A model generated the notes under the pieces. The model saw only the letters and a list, made by a program, of their open reading frames with translations. It was not told the DNA's origin and ran no database searches. DNA of 64,000 bases, from assembly GCF_001293685.1 (NCBI RefSeq), contig NZ_BCAG01000003.1, positions 1,054,001 to 1,118,000 of the forward strand, in the 5' to 3' direction. Of the stretch, positions 33,581-43,380 are shown one piece after another; the stretch's first letter is position 1, and the number at the start of each line of letters is the position of its first letter. Source of the stretch: Desulfatitalea tepidiphila (lineage in GTDB: Bacteria > Desulfobacterota > Desulfobacteria > Desulfobacterales > Desulfosarcinaceae). Position numbers and translations under genes: made by a program.

Positions 33581-34645
33581 TTAGTTTTCTGCACAGGTGG
33601 TTTCCCAGTTCCGAAATGCAAGATAGGCGGTTTCGTCTACTGGATAATCCCAGGTACCGCTGTGATGCACAATTTGGCCGCCGAATCCAGATTTGAAGAG
33701 GTATAAGCCATAAAAGGTGAATTGCGGATCGGCTACGGGAGAGACGGCGCCCATATCGTACACTCGACAATTATATGCTCTGGCACACTGAATCGCTTTC
33801 CAGTGAAGTGCATAAGAGCCCATGTAATTTCTCTTGATATTGGCAGAAGCACCGTGAAGAAACAGCGCTCCGTTTTGGGAAATAACGATAATGGCACCCG
33901 CCAATACGTCGCGGCCATGGGTTGCCATAAGCAAAAATATCTCAGAGTTACCCTGGTGTTCTTTGTGGGCCGAAAATAAAGCCTCAAAAAAGCGGTATTC
34001 ACTCATCTGAAAACCGTTGCGCTGCGCTGTTTGGCGATACAGGTCGTAAAAAATCGGCAGCTTTTCTACCGAGAATGCACTTACCCGCACACCTTTTCGA
34101 TGCGCAAGTCCTATATTGTATCGAGTCTTGGGCTTCATTCGAGAAAGCACGTGCGCTTCATCACCCTCAATGTCTACAATGCAGCTGTGGGCAACCGTCA
34201 TGTCCACCGGCGCTTTTTTCAACTTCCAGTTTCTTGTGCCAAAATTCATGCGTATTTCTCGAATTCTGGGGTCGGGGTAATCGTACCGCTGGCATTTTTC
34301 GATTTCACGTGCGTATGACGATTCCCAAGGCAGATCATAGCGAATGAAGGCAACATCCTTCTGCATCTGAGTGATCAAGGACTCTGACATGGATTCCAGA
34401 AAGCGTCCATAATCTTCCGGCTCCGGTGCGAACTCCGGTCCCTGTGGGACGTACAGACCAACCGTGTTGCGGCCAATCGATTTGGCCAACACGAGCAGGT
34501 CTCTTCCCGACTTTGCACCGTCCAAATCGAACGCATAGGTCTTCCACCCCAATTGCCTCTTTACCGTCTCCCAATAAATACTTTGGAAAAGGATGTCAGT
34601 TGGGTAAAGCTTTTGCGAATCCTTGGGCTTCAGAATCACGTCCAC
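33581..34645 (-). CDS. FemAB/FemX-type peptidoglycan-bridge or GNAT-like acyltransferase
   Basis: The protein has 354 residues; GTG start. Tandem GNAT folds of the FemAB type: N-terminal ILFQSIYWETVKRQLGW, then MKPKTRYNIGLAHRKGVRVS and the C-terminal HGASANIKRNYMGSYALHWK (usual LxxxxxP-A-xLLxW region), ending in FYGLYLFKSGFGG. The family adds amino acids from aminoacyl-tRNA to peptidoglycan precursors or modifies other lipids. The substrate is unknown here. It is operonic with YitT downstream. Confidence 0.8.
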   Translation of the reverse strand: MDVILKPKDSQKLYPTDILFQSIYWETVKRQLGWKTYAFDLDGAKSGRDLLVLAKSIGRNTVGLYVPQGPEFAPEPEDYGRFLESMSESLITQMQKDVAFIRYDLPWESSYAREIEKCQRYDYPDPRIREIRMNFGTRNWKLKKAPVDMTVAHSCIVDIEGDEAHVLSRMKPKTRYNIGLAHRKGVRVSAFSVEKLPIFYDLYRQTAQRNGFQMSEYRFFEALFSAHKEHQGNSEIFLLMATHGRDVLAGAIIVISQNGALFLHGASANIKRNYMGSYALHWKAIQCARAYNCRVYDMGAVSPVADPQFTFYGLYLFKSGFGGQIVHHSGTWDYPVDETAYLAFRNWETTCAEN

Positions 34646-34991
34646 GGCCTATCACACTCCTCTTTTTGTTTTGCGCTTGCAATATTTACAACGCGTTTGA
34701 ATTATTGAAAATTTTCCAGCCCTAAATCCTTATGATTAAAAGTCCTGAAAATGAAGAGCACCTCAAGCCGTCACCTATCGCAACTATTGTGCCTATTGTC
34801 CGCCCCCAATTTGTGTGACGATTGAATGGAAAGGTAACTTATTGTTATTAAACGCGATGATTCAATTTTACATAGCAGATAAGACTATGGCTATAGGTGA
34901 TCGAGCTGCACATTGAAATTTGATTCGATGGATTGGTTGGGAGTTTTTTGGCCAGTGATCCTATTTTCCCCAGTCTCCATAAGATGATCAT
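34646..34991. other. Gene-free spacer before the mini-IS
   Basis: This AT-rich 346-bp stretch is the leader of the FemAB gene on one side and ends at the inverted repeat of the miniature element. Nothing else is recognised. Confidence 0.35.
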
Positions 34992-35434
34992 TCAACTTTC
35001 GGGATAGGTTTTTAACCGGTCAACAATTTGTTCTTTGACAAGCCAACACACTGCAACGCTGCGTCCATGATCGCGTCGAAGAAGGCAATCGCCGTCTTTT
35101 CGCAGAAAGTGCCCAACTGCCTGAGCCTATCGGTGGCCAGCATCAAAATGCGACATAGCGCCTCGATAAATGAGATGTCGGCCATCCCATATCGATGCAT
35201 GAGCGGCGCGATTTTAAAACTGCCAAAGAAGTCATCGTTTTTGCTTTGAAAATGAACAGAATCTTGCGACTGAGAGGGGATGGTGGTTTGGTCCATTTGA
35301 GCCCTTCTTTTCGTATTTATTGCGAATTTTCGTAAATCCACCATAAATCAATAAGTATGGTTCATCAATTATATTAGTATGAAAACAATATCATAGACCA
35401 TATTTCATCCTCTCAATCGATAACCGAAAGTTGA
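34992..35434. mobile_element. Miniature (deleted) insertion sequence
   Basis: TCAACTTTCGG at 34992-35002 is mirrored by CCGAAAGTTGA at 35424-35434, bounding 443 bp that contain a single short transposase-like ORF. The size and terminal repeats fit a non-autonomous derivative of a larger IS made by an internal deletion. I see no clear target duplication. Confidence 0.55.
35012..35344 (-). CDS. Internally deleted transposase (IS4-type N- and C-termini fused)
   Basis: The frame of 110 residues has an N-terminal part (DDFFGSFKIAPLMHRYGM) like the start of IS4-type transposases and a C-terminal part (ISFIEALCRILMLATDRL) like the end of such proteins, where the last helices follow the catalytic core. 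The DDE core is missing. A reading from ATG at 35296 (MDQTTIPSQSQ) is equally possible. It is not expected to be active; a full-length partner is not in the window. Confidence 0.45.
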   Translation of the reverse strand: MVDLRKFAINTKRRAQMDQTTIPSQSQDSVHFQSKNDDFFGSFKIAPLMHRYGMADISFIEALCRILMLATDRLRQLGTFCEKTAIAFFDAIMDAALQCVGLSKNKLLTG

Positions 35435-35436
35435 GA

Positions 35437-35603
35437 AATTATTAATGACTGCTGCCAAAAGAAGCATTAACACCCCGCTCCCCAAAATCATCGGCATCGT
35501 ATCTGGCATTTTGTTCGTTGAACTCTTTCAGAAACCCGTGTTCCTTGAAAAAGCTAACAAGGTACGGAAACCTCAGAATTTGAATGATGCCGATTCTATT
35601 TAA
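35437..35603 (+). pseudogene. Fused relic: receiver 3' end plus small membrane gene
   Basis: AAATTATTAATGACTGCTGC then CAAAAGAAGCATTAA repeats the last codons of the receiver at 25251 (bases 25597-25625). After it comes LPKIIGIVSGIL of the 3591 family. Read from ATG 35445 the stretch forms a 52-codon ORF (MTAAKRSINTPLPKIIGIVS onward), but this frame is not the receiver frame. It begins 2 bp after the miniature IS. Confidence 0.55.
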
Positions 35604-35759
35604 TGATATGATATTTCTTTAAATATTTGCTGAACTGGCGATCATCAGCGAAAAATGGGGAAATTATGATTTCTTAAAATATCCCCTTTTCAATACCTTG
35701 GTTTTGTAGGTAGGCACATTTTATAGTGTCGGAAATATTTTTTAGAACGGGGTTCAAAA

Positions 35760-37088
35760 ATGAAAAACGGGAAAATGGATTATAAACCTGAACATAATCA
35801 ACATCACAGGCTGAATAAGCAATCATCGTTGAAAAAGAAAAAATTATCATTGCAGAGCAACCTTGACCTACCAGCTGACTACATGAGGTTAGTCCTCGAA
35901 AATACACATGAAGCCATCATGATCATACAAGATGAAAAATATAAATTCATAAATCAAAATTTTGCCAACGTATACGGTTATTCGCCGGAAGAGATGTATA
36001 GAAAGAGTATAAAGGATATTGTTCATCCAGAAGACTACGAAAGAGTCCGTAGTAACTACTACAGACGCCTTAAAGGGGAACAAGTTGAAAAGTATCCATA
36101 CAGAATTATTGATAAATCAGGGAACATTAAATGGATGGAACTAAGTGGTGTGGAGATATTATGGAAGGGAAAACCGGCTGCTTTAAATTTTATAACCGAG
36201 ATAACGCGTAGAGTTATTGCCGAGGAAGCACTTAAAAAGTCGGAACGTCAGCTTTCCGATATTGTTAATTTTATGCCACAAGCTCTATTCGCGATAGATA
36301 GAGAAGGCAAGGTGATTGCTTGGAACATGCGGATGGAAGAATTATCTGGAATCAAGTCGTCCGATATGATCGGTAAGGGCAATTTTGAATATGCCCTTCC
36401 GTTTTATGGGCAGAGAAAACCGATCCTAATAGACCTAATTACAAGGCCGGATATTTCCGCTGATAAGGACTATTTATCCATAAATAGAGGGAAAAATTTT
36501 CTGCATGCTGAAAAGTTCATTGAAAATAATGGAAATCCTCTTTGGTTACAGATCGAAACCAGTCTGATACATGATCACGAGGGAAATGTTCTCGGAGCAA
36601 TTGAATCAATCCAAAACATAACGAATTTGCGAAATGCACAGAAAGAGTTGAAGGAACAGACGGTGCATCTGGAGGAGGCCAACACGGCCCTTAAGGTGTT
36701 GTTGAGGCATCGTGAGGAGGACAGAAATGAAATAGAGCAAAAGTTTGTCAGCAACATTAAAAACCTTGTAATGCCCTACTTAGAGAAGCTGAAGACAACC
36801 GGTTTGAGTACCAATCAAACAAACTATCTATCGATAGCGGAACTACACCTTTCAGAGGTTTTGTCACCCTTCCTGATAAAAATGGAACGGGGCAAGACTG
36901 GACTTACACCGAGGGAAATAGAGATAGTCGCGCTCGTGAAAGACGGTAAAACTACAAAAGAAATCGCACAGCTGCTGTGCATTGGAGAGACGACTGTCAA
37001 CAATCATCGACGACGGCTTCGTGAAAAAATGGGACTGAGAAATAAAAAATCAAATCTTCGTTCACACCTATTGTCTTTTGAGGAATGA
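35760..37088 (+). CDS. PAS-PAS-LuxR transcription regulator
   Basis: The protein has 442 residues: basic N-terminus, PAS 1 (about 40-155; MRLVLENTHEAIMIIQDEKY), PAS 2 (about 165-290; DIVNFMPQALFAIDREGKVI), coiled coil (295-330), a helical linker, then GerE HTH (about 380-435; LTPREIEIVALVKDGKTTKE, VNNHRRRLREKMGL). It is soluble and has no phosphoacceptor. It lies directly upstream of the CoA-transferase/TRAP locus in the same direction, so it is the likely regulator of that locus (inference). Confidence 0.85.
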   Translation: MKNGKMDYKPEHNQHHRLNKQSSLKKKKLSLQSNLDLPADYMRLVLENTHEAIMIIQDEKYKFINQNFANVYGYSPEEMYRKSIKDIVHPEDYERVRSNYYRRLKGEQVEKYPYRIIDKSGNIKWMELSGVEILWKGKPAALNFITEITRRVIAEEALKKSERQLSDIVNFMPQALFAIDREGKVIAWNMRMEELSGIKSSDMIGKGNFEYALPFYGQRKPILIDLITRPDISADKDYLSINRGKNFLHAEKFIENNGNPLWLQIETSLIHDHEGNVLGAIESIQNITNLRNAQKELKEQTVHLEEANTALKVLLRHREEDRNEIEQKFVSNIKNLVMPYLEKLKTTGLSTNQTNYLSIAELHLSEVLSPFLIKMERGKTGLTPREIEIVALVKDGKTTKEIAQLLCIGETTVNNHRRRLREKMGLRNKKSNLRSHLLSFEE

Positions 37089-37269
37089 TCCAACGATATA
37101 GTCATTATTAGATTATTCTTTGGTTATTGCATCTCCCTGCCTTTCTGTTAATTTGTACACATAAAAATCAAGTTACTGCTTGCCTACAGTATCAATGAAG
37201 CGCTGTCGGTCTACCGATCAGGTAATCACGCATAATTTCATATTGCGCGATAAGGAGGATGTTCAAAGT

Positions 37270-38475
37270 ATGGGGAAGCAACCGTTCGAAGGCATCAGGG
37301 TTCTTGATCTGTCCAATTATATAAGTGGTTCATTTTGCTCCAAGCTTTTTGCAGATTACGGGGCTGATGTCATTAAGATTGAAAAGCCGGGCAGGGGGAC
37401 ATTGACCCGTCACATGCCTCCATATATCGGAGACTTACCAGATATCAACAAAAGCGTTTATTTTTTATACCTCAATACAAACAAAAGGAGTGTCACTCTT
37501 AATCTGAAAACAGATTCTGGGAAAAAGATTTTTGGTCAACTCATACAGGACGCTGACATTTTGTTGGAAAGTTTTTGCCCAGATACAGCGTCGCGATTAG
37601 GACTAACGTATGACGTGATAGAGAAATTGAATCCAAGTTTGATCATGGCCTCTGTTACAAATTTTGGGCAAACAGGGCCTTATCGTGACTTTAGGGCGTC
37701 GGATTTGGTTCATTATGCCATGGGAGGTGCGATGTACTCTACGGGCCTTCCAGAGATGGAGCCCTTAACCAAGGGGCCCAATGCCCTGCTATTCGAGACA
37801 GGATTACAGAGTTGTTATGCTGTTTTAGGAGCCTACATGGCAGCGCGCCATGATGGTGTCGGCGACCACATCGACATTTCCATAATGGAAGCACAACTAG
37901 CCGGATGTGAGCGAAGGACGGCTAATTTGCTCACTTATCAATATACTGGCGATTTTACCCGACGCACCACTCCTATTGCAGGCCTCTTTTCGACGGTTCC
38001 CCCATTGTTGCCCTGTAAGGATGGTTATGTAACTGTCTCGATTGGACCTAAGAATTTTTCAAAATTTCTTACTTTGATGGGGCGACCAGACCTTGCCAAT
38101 GATCCAAAATGGGACGCTAACAATATGGAAGTATCGTCTGAGGTGTTGAAAGTTTACCACGATTGTTTTCTAAAAAAGACAAAGATGGAATGGTCTGAGA
38201 TGTTTCAAAAGGAGGGTTTGATTTGTACTCCGTTGAGCACACCAGAAGACGTTTGTACTGATGAGCATTGGAAATCACGGAATTTTTTTGTGGAAGTTCC
38301 ATATTCTTCGAAAGAAATGGTAAAAATTCCCCGCGGTTTTGTTCGTGCAGAGTCCGAATGGTGGAAGATAAGGAGGCCAGCCCCTTCGCTTGGACAACAC
38401 AATAAGGAAATTTATGGCGAATTGGGTTATAGCATTGAGGAATTGGTTGCACTGGAAGCGCAAGGAATAATCTAA
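37270..38475 (+). CDS. Family III CoA-transferase (CaiB/BaiF), first of pair
   Basis: The protein has 401 residues. ATG 37270 (MGKQPFEGIRVLDLSNYISG) has AAGGAGG 11 nt upstream. Family hallmarks: GxxCSKLFADYGADVIKIEKP, LNTNKRSVTLNLK, NFGQTGPYRDF and ASDLVHYAMGG, whose Asp aligns with the catalytic Asp of formyl-CoA transferase. It transfers CoA between organic acids; the substrate is unknown. A second member follows after 35 bp, and such pairs often form heteromeric enzymes as in benzylsuccinate CoA-transferase. Confidence 0.9.
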   Translation: MGKQPFEGIRVLDLSNYISGSFCSKLFADYGADVIKIEKPGRGTLTRHMPPYIGDLPDINKSVYFLYLNTNKRSVTLNLKTDSGKKIFGQLIQDADILLESFCPDTASRLGLTYDVIEKLNPSLIMASVTNFGQTGPYRDFRASDLVHYAMGGAMYSTGLPEMEPLTKGPNALLFETGLQSCYAVLGAYMAARHDGVGDHIDISIMEAQLAGCERRTANLLTYQYTGDFTRRTTPIAGLFSTVPPLLPCKDGYVTVSIGPKNFSKFLTLMGRPDLANDPKWDANNMEVSSEVLKVYHDCFLKKTKMEWSEMFQKEGLICTPLSTPEDVCTDEHWKSRNFFVEVPYSSKEMVKIPRGFVRAESEWWKIRRPAPSLGQHNKEIYGELGYSIEELVALEAQGII

Positions 38476-38510
38476 TCTTTGAAATTATATCAAAATGTTG
38501 GAGGTGGTGC

Positions 38511-39878
38511 TTGCGGATTAGGCACAGCAAAGAAGAGATGAAAGCGAAAAGATTTCCCTTGGAAGGTATTAGGGTGTTGAGTTTGACACAATCGTGGACT
38601 GGTCCATTCGGAAGCATGTTGTTGGGCGATTTAGGTGCAGAAGTATTAAGGTTAGAACAAATCCAATATATCGGCGGATTGACACGGGGTGTAGAAGCCA
38701 GGCCCAACGAGGAAAGGTGGTTAAACGACAAGGGTGGGGGGATCATGCAATATGTGGATCGAAAGCCGTGGGGGCCAAACGGCGAGTACCCTTGGAATCG
38801 ATTCAGTTTCGGCAATTGCCACCTGCAGAATACATACAGCTTCACGCTCGATTTTTCCCGACCTAAGGGGTGGGATTTACTTAAAAAAATAATCAAACTA
38901 AGCGATATTTTCATAGAAAACAATACCCCCACCACAGCACCAAAGTTGGGATTCACATGGGATTTTCTTCATGAGATTAATCCAAAACTTATTGTAATTC
39001 GTTCGCCTGCATTCGGTCTAAGTGGTCCACATACGAACTGGAAGGGATTTGGAAGGAACGTTGAAGGGGCAATTGGTCACGCTTGGTTGTGCCGGTATTC
39101 CGAGGCACCTGAGCATTTAATCAGTAATAGGCAGACATATCTCATGGACAATATGGGGGCCCATACGGTCGCCACGGCCGCAATGATGGCGCTGCTGGAC
39201 AGAGATAAAACAGGGGTCGGTTCCCACGTTGAAGTGGCACAGGCGGAGGCTGCAATGGGTGCTTTACCAGCTCCCTGGATCGACTATTTTGCTAACGGAA
39301 AAGTGCGTTCAGCAAAAGGTAACCGTCTTGATACGGCTGTGCAGGGTTGTTATCCGACTTTGGGGGACGACCAGTGGGTAGTTATTTCAATTGGCAACGA
39401 TGAGCAATGGAAAGGCTTTTGCAAAGCCATAGGGAATCCACCATGGACGAAGGAATACCGCTTTAGCGATCTGGTGGAAAGACTTAAAAACCAGGATGAT
39501 CTTGATGCTCAAATTAGCAAATGGACACGTAAGCGCACAAATTATGATGTTATGTATATTTTGCAAGCACATGGGGTGGCTGCTGGTCCAGTGACGACGG
39601 AAAAGAATATTTTCGAGGACGGCCACTTGAAGGACCGTGACTTTTTTATTGAAGAGACCCAGAAGTGGTGCGGGACTCACCTGTATACAGGGTACACTGG
39701 AAAATATAACAAAACACCGCGAAAGAGCCGCGCGGAGATGCCGCCTTGCTGGCTCGGAGAACATAACGAGTATGTTTTTAAGGATCTCTTGGGGCTTTCC
39801 GAGAAGGAGTATGCTGATCTGGAAAGGGAGCGTTATATAGGAACCGAAGTCTTAGCTGAGGCAAAGGTTAGCCTATAG
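38511..39878 (+). CDS. Family III CoA-transferase (CaiB/BaiF), second of pair
   Basis: The protein has 455 residues from TTG 38511, favoured by GGAGG 6 nt upstream; an ATG at 38538 is the alternative. It has the family start (LEGIRVLSLTQSWTGPFGSM, LLGDLGAEVLRLEQIQ) and fold, but where the first subunit has the catalytic Asp it reads FGRNVEGAIGHAWL. The typical Asp is thus not evident, which fits a non-catalytic or differently specialised partner of the upstream protein. Confidence 0.85.
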   Translation: MRIRHSKEEMKAKRFPLEGIRVLSLTQSWTGPFGSMLLGDLGAEVLRLEQIQYIGGLTRGVEARPNEERWLNDKGGGIMQYVDRKPWGPNGEYPWNRFSFGNCHLQNTYSFTLDFSRPKGWDLLKKIIKLSDIFIENNTPTTAPKLGFTWDFLHEINPKLIVIRSPAFGLSGPHTNWKGFGRNVEGAIGHAWLCRYSEAPEHLISNRQTYLMDNMGAHTVATAAMMALLDRDKTGVGSHVEVAQAEAAMGALPAPWIDYFANGKVRSAKGNRLDTAVQGCYPTLGDDQWVVISIGNDEQWKGFCKAIGNPPWTKEYRFSDLVERLKNQDDLDAQISKWTRKRTNYDVMYILQAHGVAAGPVTTEKNIFEDGHLKDRDFFIEETQKWCGTHLYTGYTGKYNKTPRKSRAEMPPCWLGEHNEYVFKDLLGLSEKEYADLERERYIGTEVLAEAKVSL

Positions 39879-39998
39879 GAATGGTTGGATTGCGATTCCA
39901 AACATCTTACTGATACCAAAAAATTAGCGGAAAATCTCATTTGAGAAAGCGGTTCATGCACTTGTAGCCACTTAGAAAAAAGGCCGGAGGAAGAGCTT

Positions 39999-40511
39999 AT
40001 GTTAAAACTTCTCATAAATGTAATCAACCGAATAAATTACATTGTGGGGCTTTTACTAGGGCTTACGATTCTCTTAATAGCTGCACTTGTCGTCTATGAG
40101 GTGACGTGTCGCTATTTTTTTAATGCGCCGACGCTCTGGTCCATGGAGATCAACGAGTACCTTTTTTGTGCGGTTTCTCTTATGGGCGGAGGGTACTGCC
40201 TGCTGAAAGATGGTCATGTTCGGGTTGACCTACTGTACCCAAGGCTATCAGCAAAGGGACAGGCTGTTGTGGATTTCTGCACATTCCCGTTAGCACTACT
40301 ATTTTGTGTGCTGCTGGTTTGGCATGGTTGGCAGGAAACCTGGGGTGCTTTTGTAGGACATCATTTGTCCGATTCGGTAATGGCAATGCCTCTTTGGCCA
40401 GCATGGCTCACTGTCCCTTTGGCAGGCTTCTTGATGGGCATCCAAATTATATCGAGATTACTTGGCCATATAGACAACCTGATGTCTACGGATGCAGCGG
40501 AGCAGGGCTGA
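39999..40511 (+). CDS. dctQ: TRAP transporter small permease (DctQ)
   Basis: The protein has 170 residues; GGAGGAAG lies before the ATG. Four hydrophobic spans in the DctQ arrangement: INYIVGLLLGLTILLIAALV, WSMEINEYLFCAVSLMGGGY, VVDFCTFPLALLFCVLLVWH, LWPAWLTVPLAGFLMGIQ. The EINEYLF motif is typical. It pairs with the DctM protein encoded 72 bp downstream and the DctP protein after it, in the inner membrane. Confidence 0.9.
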   Translation: MLKLLINVINRINYIVGLLLGLTILLIAALVVYEVTCRYFFNAPTLWSMEINEYLFCAVSLMGGGYCLLKDGHVRVDLLYPRLSAKGQAVVDFCTFPLALLFCVLLVWHGWQETWGAFVGHHLSDSVMAMPLWPAWLTVPLAGFLMGIQIISRLLGHIDNLMSTDAAEQG

Positions 40512-40583
40512 TCTTAATAGTGCCGTTTGCGCATCTGTTAAGGTCAATCGCATATTGGATTTCAAAAGGGAAGGTAATTAATA

Positions 40584-41903
40584 ATGGAAATATGGATCCT
40601 TTCTATTATAACCATCACCAGCCTTGCTGTACTACTTATTTTTGGTTTTCCTATATCATTTACAATGGCGGGACTTGCGATTTTCGGAACCCTTTATGTG
40701 TGGGGGCCAGCTGGACTCTATATGGTTGCTGCCAGCGCATTCGGAAGCGGGACTCATTTTACTTATATTGCCATCCCCCTTTTTCTTCTAATGGCCCATT
40801 TTCTTAAATCCAGCGGATTAGCAGAGGACTTGTACGAAACCATGTACCGCTGGTCGGGCCATTTAAGGGGAGGGTTGGCCGCCGGAACAATTATTATTTG
40901 TGCAATATTTGCGGCAATGGCTGGTATCAGTTCGGTGGCAACCGTCACAATGGGATTGATCGCCCTGCCTTCGATGCTAAAGAGAGGCTATGATAAGTCG
41001 TTGGCCTTGGGAAGTATCATGGGGGGAGGCACATTAGGTATCCTTATTCCGCCTAGCATTATCATGATTATTTATGGCGGAGTTGCTGAAGTATCAGTTG
41101 GTCAACTCTTCATGGGTGGCGTCCTCCCAGGTATCCTGATATCGCTTTTTCTTATTCTCTATGTTTTAATAAGATGTTGGATTAATCCCAGCATGGGGCC
41201 TCCGGTTGAAACGAATTTTACCTTTAAAGAAAAACTCGTGATATTAAAAGGGGTTATCCTTCCGGTTCTTCTGGTTATGTTAGTCTTAGGCACAATCTAT
41301 CTTGGTATATGCACACCTACGGAAGCAGCCGGCATCGGTGCGTTTGGTGCATTTTTATGTGTGATAATCTATCGACGCCTGACGTGGGACACTTTAAAAA
41401 GTGCGATTTTGGATGTCACAAAGACAAACGCTATGATCATGTGGATCATTATCGGTGCAGCGTGTTTTGCAAAATTTGTTGCTGTATCTGGACTTCAAGA
41501 CAGCATCTTCGAGTTAATGGTCAATTTGGATATATCACGGTGGTGGATTATCATTTTTATGCAAATGGCCTTTTTCATCTTAGGTATGTTCCTTGATCCA
41601 GCAGGTATTGTCACTTTGTTAGGACCACTTTTCGTGCCGATTGTCATTAATTTGGGATTTGATCCCCTTTGGTTCGGTATACTTTTCGTTGTCAATATGG
41701 AAATCGGTTATTTAACCCCACCCTTTGGATTTAACTTATTTTATATGAAGGGAGTCGCACCGCCCGAAATCACAATGAAGGACATCTATCGTGCGATAAC
41801 ACCTTTTATAGCCATTCTTTTGCTTGGATTGATAGTACTAATGATTTTCCCACAGATTGCGTTGTGGTTGCCGAGTATGATGACTGAAGGTGGGGCCAGT
41901 TAG
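40584..41903 (+). CDS. dctM: TRAP transporter large permease (DctM)
   Basis: The protein has 439 residues with about 12 hydrophobic spans and the DctM landmarks: GFPISFTMAGLAIFG, AIPLFLLMAHFL, ISSVATVTMGLIALPSMLKR, GTLGILIPPSIIMIIYG, LGICTPTEAAGIGAFGAF and EIGYLTPPFGFNLF. Uptake is driven by an ion gradient. The DctQ-DctM-DctP order and the adjoining CoA-transferases point to import of an organic acid for CoA activation. Confidence 0.95.
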   Translation: MEIWILSIITITSLAVLLIFGFPISFTMAGLAIFGTLYVWGPAGLYMVAASAFGSGTHFTYIAIPLFLLMAHFLKSSGLAEDLYETMYRWSGHLRGGLAAGTIIICAIFAAMAGISSVATVTMGLIALPSMLKRGYDKSLALGSIMGGGTLGILIPPSIIMIIYGGVAEVSVGQLFMGGVLPGILISLFLILYVLIRCWINPSMGPPVETNFTFKEKLVILKGVILPVLLVMLVLGTIYLGICTPTEAAGIGAFGAFLCVIIYRRLTWDTLKSAILDVTKTNAMIMWIIIGAACFAKFVAVSGLQDSIFELMVNLDISRWWIIIFMQMAFFILGMFLDPAGIVTLLGPLFVPIVINLGFDPLWFGILFVVNMEIGYLTPPFGFNLFYMKGVAPPEITMKDIYRAITPFIAILLLGLIVLMIFPQIALWLPSMMTEGGAS

Positions 41904-41979
41904 AGCTCTACTTCATTGTATATAAAATCGGAATACGAGAGAATAAAACGCAATAACCAAAGGAAAGGAGAAAAATGTG

Positions 41980-43011
41980 ATGCGCAAAAATTGGATGGTC
42001 AGTTTGCTAATCGTGATAGTGTCATTGTCTTTTTTTATGTTGGCAAATGTAAATCATTTGCATGCGGCTAAAAAAACGACCATAAAGCTACAGACAGTAT
42101 ATCCAGCATTGAGCCAGACTGCTACGAATCTCAAATTTTTCGCCGAGAGAGTCGATTTGTTGACCAATGGAGAAGTGGAAATCAAAATTTTCTGGCCTGG
42201 ACAAATGGTCGGTGCAAAAGAGGGACTGTCTGCAGTACAGCGAGGAATGATAGATGCCTTTTTTGCTGGTATGGGGCTCTATTTTTCAGGGATAATTCCA
42301 GAAGCGGCTGGTGTGTGGCTTCCCTATGGGTGGGGTAATACTAACGAATTGTTTGATATCATGTTCAACTATGGATATCTTGATTTATTAAAGCAAGCAT
42401 TCGATCAACATGAAGTTCACTATGTGGCTCCAATGTGCGTCGGAACTCAGGGATTAATTACCAAATTCCCGGTAAGAAAACTGGAAGATGTCAAAGGGAA
42501 AAAAATACGGGCGGCGGGCATGGCTGGCTATACGGTCAATGCTTTCGGAGCCGCTCCTGTAAATCTACCCCCAGCCGAAATATATACCGCACTTCAAAGA
42601 GGCACAGTTGATGGAACCACTTATCCCTGGTATACTATTGAAGATTATAAATTTTACGAAGTGGCGAGTTATATTAGTACTCCTGGCTTTTTTACTCCTG
42701 GTGTGTGCGATCTGATAATGAACAGGAAAGTATGGGAAAAACTCACCCCGGAGCAACAAAAAGCCATTGATACTGCCGGTATTGAGATGTTTCACAACTC
42801 AAAGAAGTTAAACGATGAATCGGATGAAAAAGCGCTGGAATTTTGCAAAGCTCACAACGTTGAAAACATTATTCTTAGTGACGATGAATTTCAGCGTTTC
42901 AGAAAAGCTGTTGAGCCCGTTTATGAAGAGCATGGGAAAAAGTCAGAATTGTGCGCCAAACAGCTCGATATTATCAATAAATACCGAGAACAGGCAGCAT
43001 TAAAAAAATAA
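41980..43011 (+). CDS. dctP: TRAP transporter substrate-binding protein (DctP)
   Basis: The protein has 343 residues from ATG 41980 (a GTG one codon earlier is possible; AAAGGAG serves both). A Sec signal peptide (MRKNWMVSLLIVIVSLSFFM, cleavage near HLHAA) leads into the DctP fold: QTVYPALSQTATNLKFFAER, VEIKIFWPGQMVG, DVKGKKIRAAG, LPPAEIYTALQRGTVDGTTY (TRAP signature region). The Arg in KKIRAAG is the usual carboxylate-binding residue. It binds the imported acid in the periplasm. Confidence 0.9.
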   Translation: MRKNWMVSLLIVIVSLSFFMLANVNHLHAAKKTTIKLQTVYPALSQTATNLKFFAERVDLLTNGEVEIKIFWPGQMVGAKEGLSAVQRGMIDAFFAGMGLYFSGIIPEAAGVWLPYGWGNTNELFDIMFNYGYLDLLKQAFDQHEVHYVAPMCVGTQGLITKFPVRKLEDVKGKKIRAAGMAGYTVNAFGAAPVNLPPAEIYTALQRGTVDGTTYPWYTIEDYKFYEVASYISTPGFFTPGVCDLIMNRKVWEKLTPEQQKAIDTAGIEMFHNSKKLNDESDEKALEFCKAHNVENIILSDDEFQRFRKAVEPVYEEHGKKSELCAKQLDIINKYREQAALKK

Positions 43012-43103
43012 CTAATGGGTTAATCTACAAAATATTGCTGCCACCAGCACAGCAGAAAAAAGAGCGCCTTTTTTTATAGAGAAATCCCTTTGATATACTC
43101 CTG

Positions 43104-43144
43104 AAACTTCCCCTCCATGAGCAAGTGGAGGGGAAGTTTTCTTT
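43104..43144 (+). terminator. Rho-independent terminator of the TRAP operon
   Basis: AAACTTCCCCTCC (43104-43116) pairs perfectly with GGAGGGGAAGTTT (43127-43139) around a 10-nt loop, followed by a T-rich tail. It lies 93 bp after the DctP stop. Confidence 0.85.
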
Positions 43145-43380
43145 AGGTATTACTCCATAATCTGTGTAATTTGGTCAGATGCGATTCGGTTCAGCCAGAG
43201 CAACAGACTTGGAAGGTCAACAAAAAACAAGCAAGAATTCCTCCGAATCGCGGTTGTTGTTAGGTACGATTATATGATCCGTGAATTAATTAAAACCATC
43301 TGTCAATATCATATTAACCTTCTGGGATTGTTTAATAATAAAAATTTCAATAAGCAACTTGGCTCGTAACGGAGTAGAAA

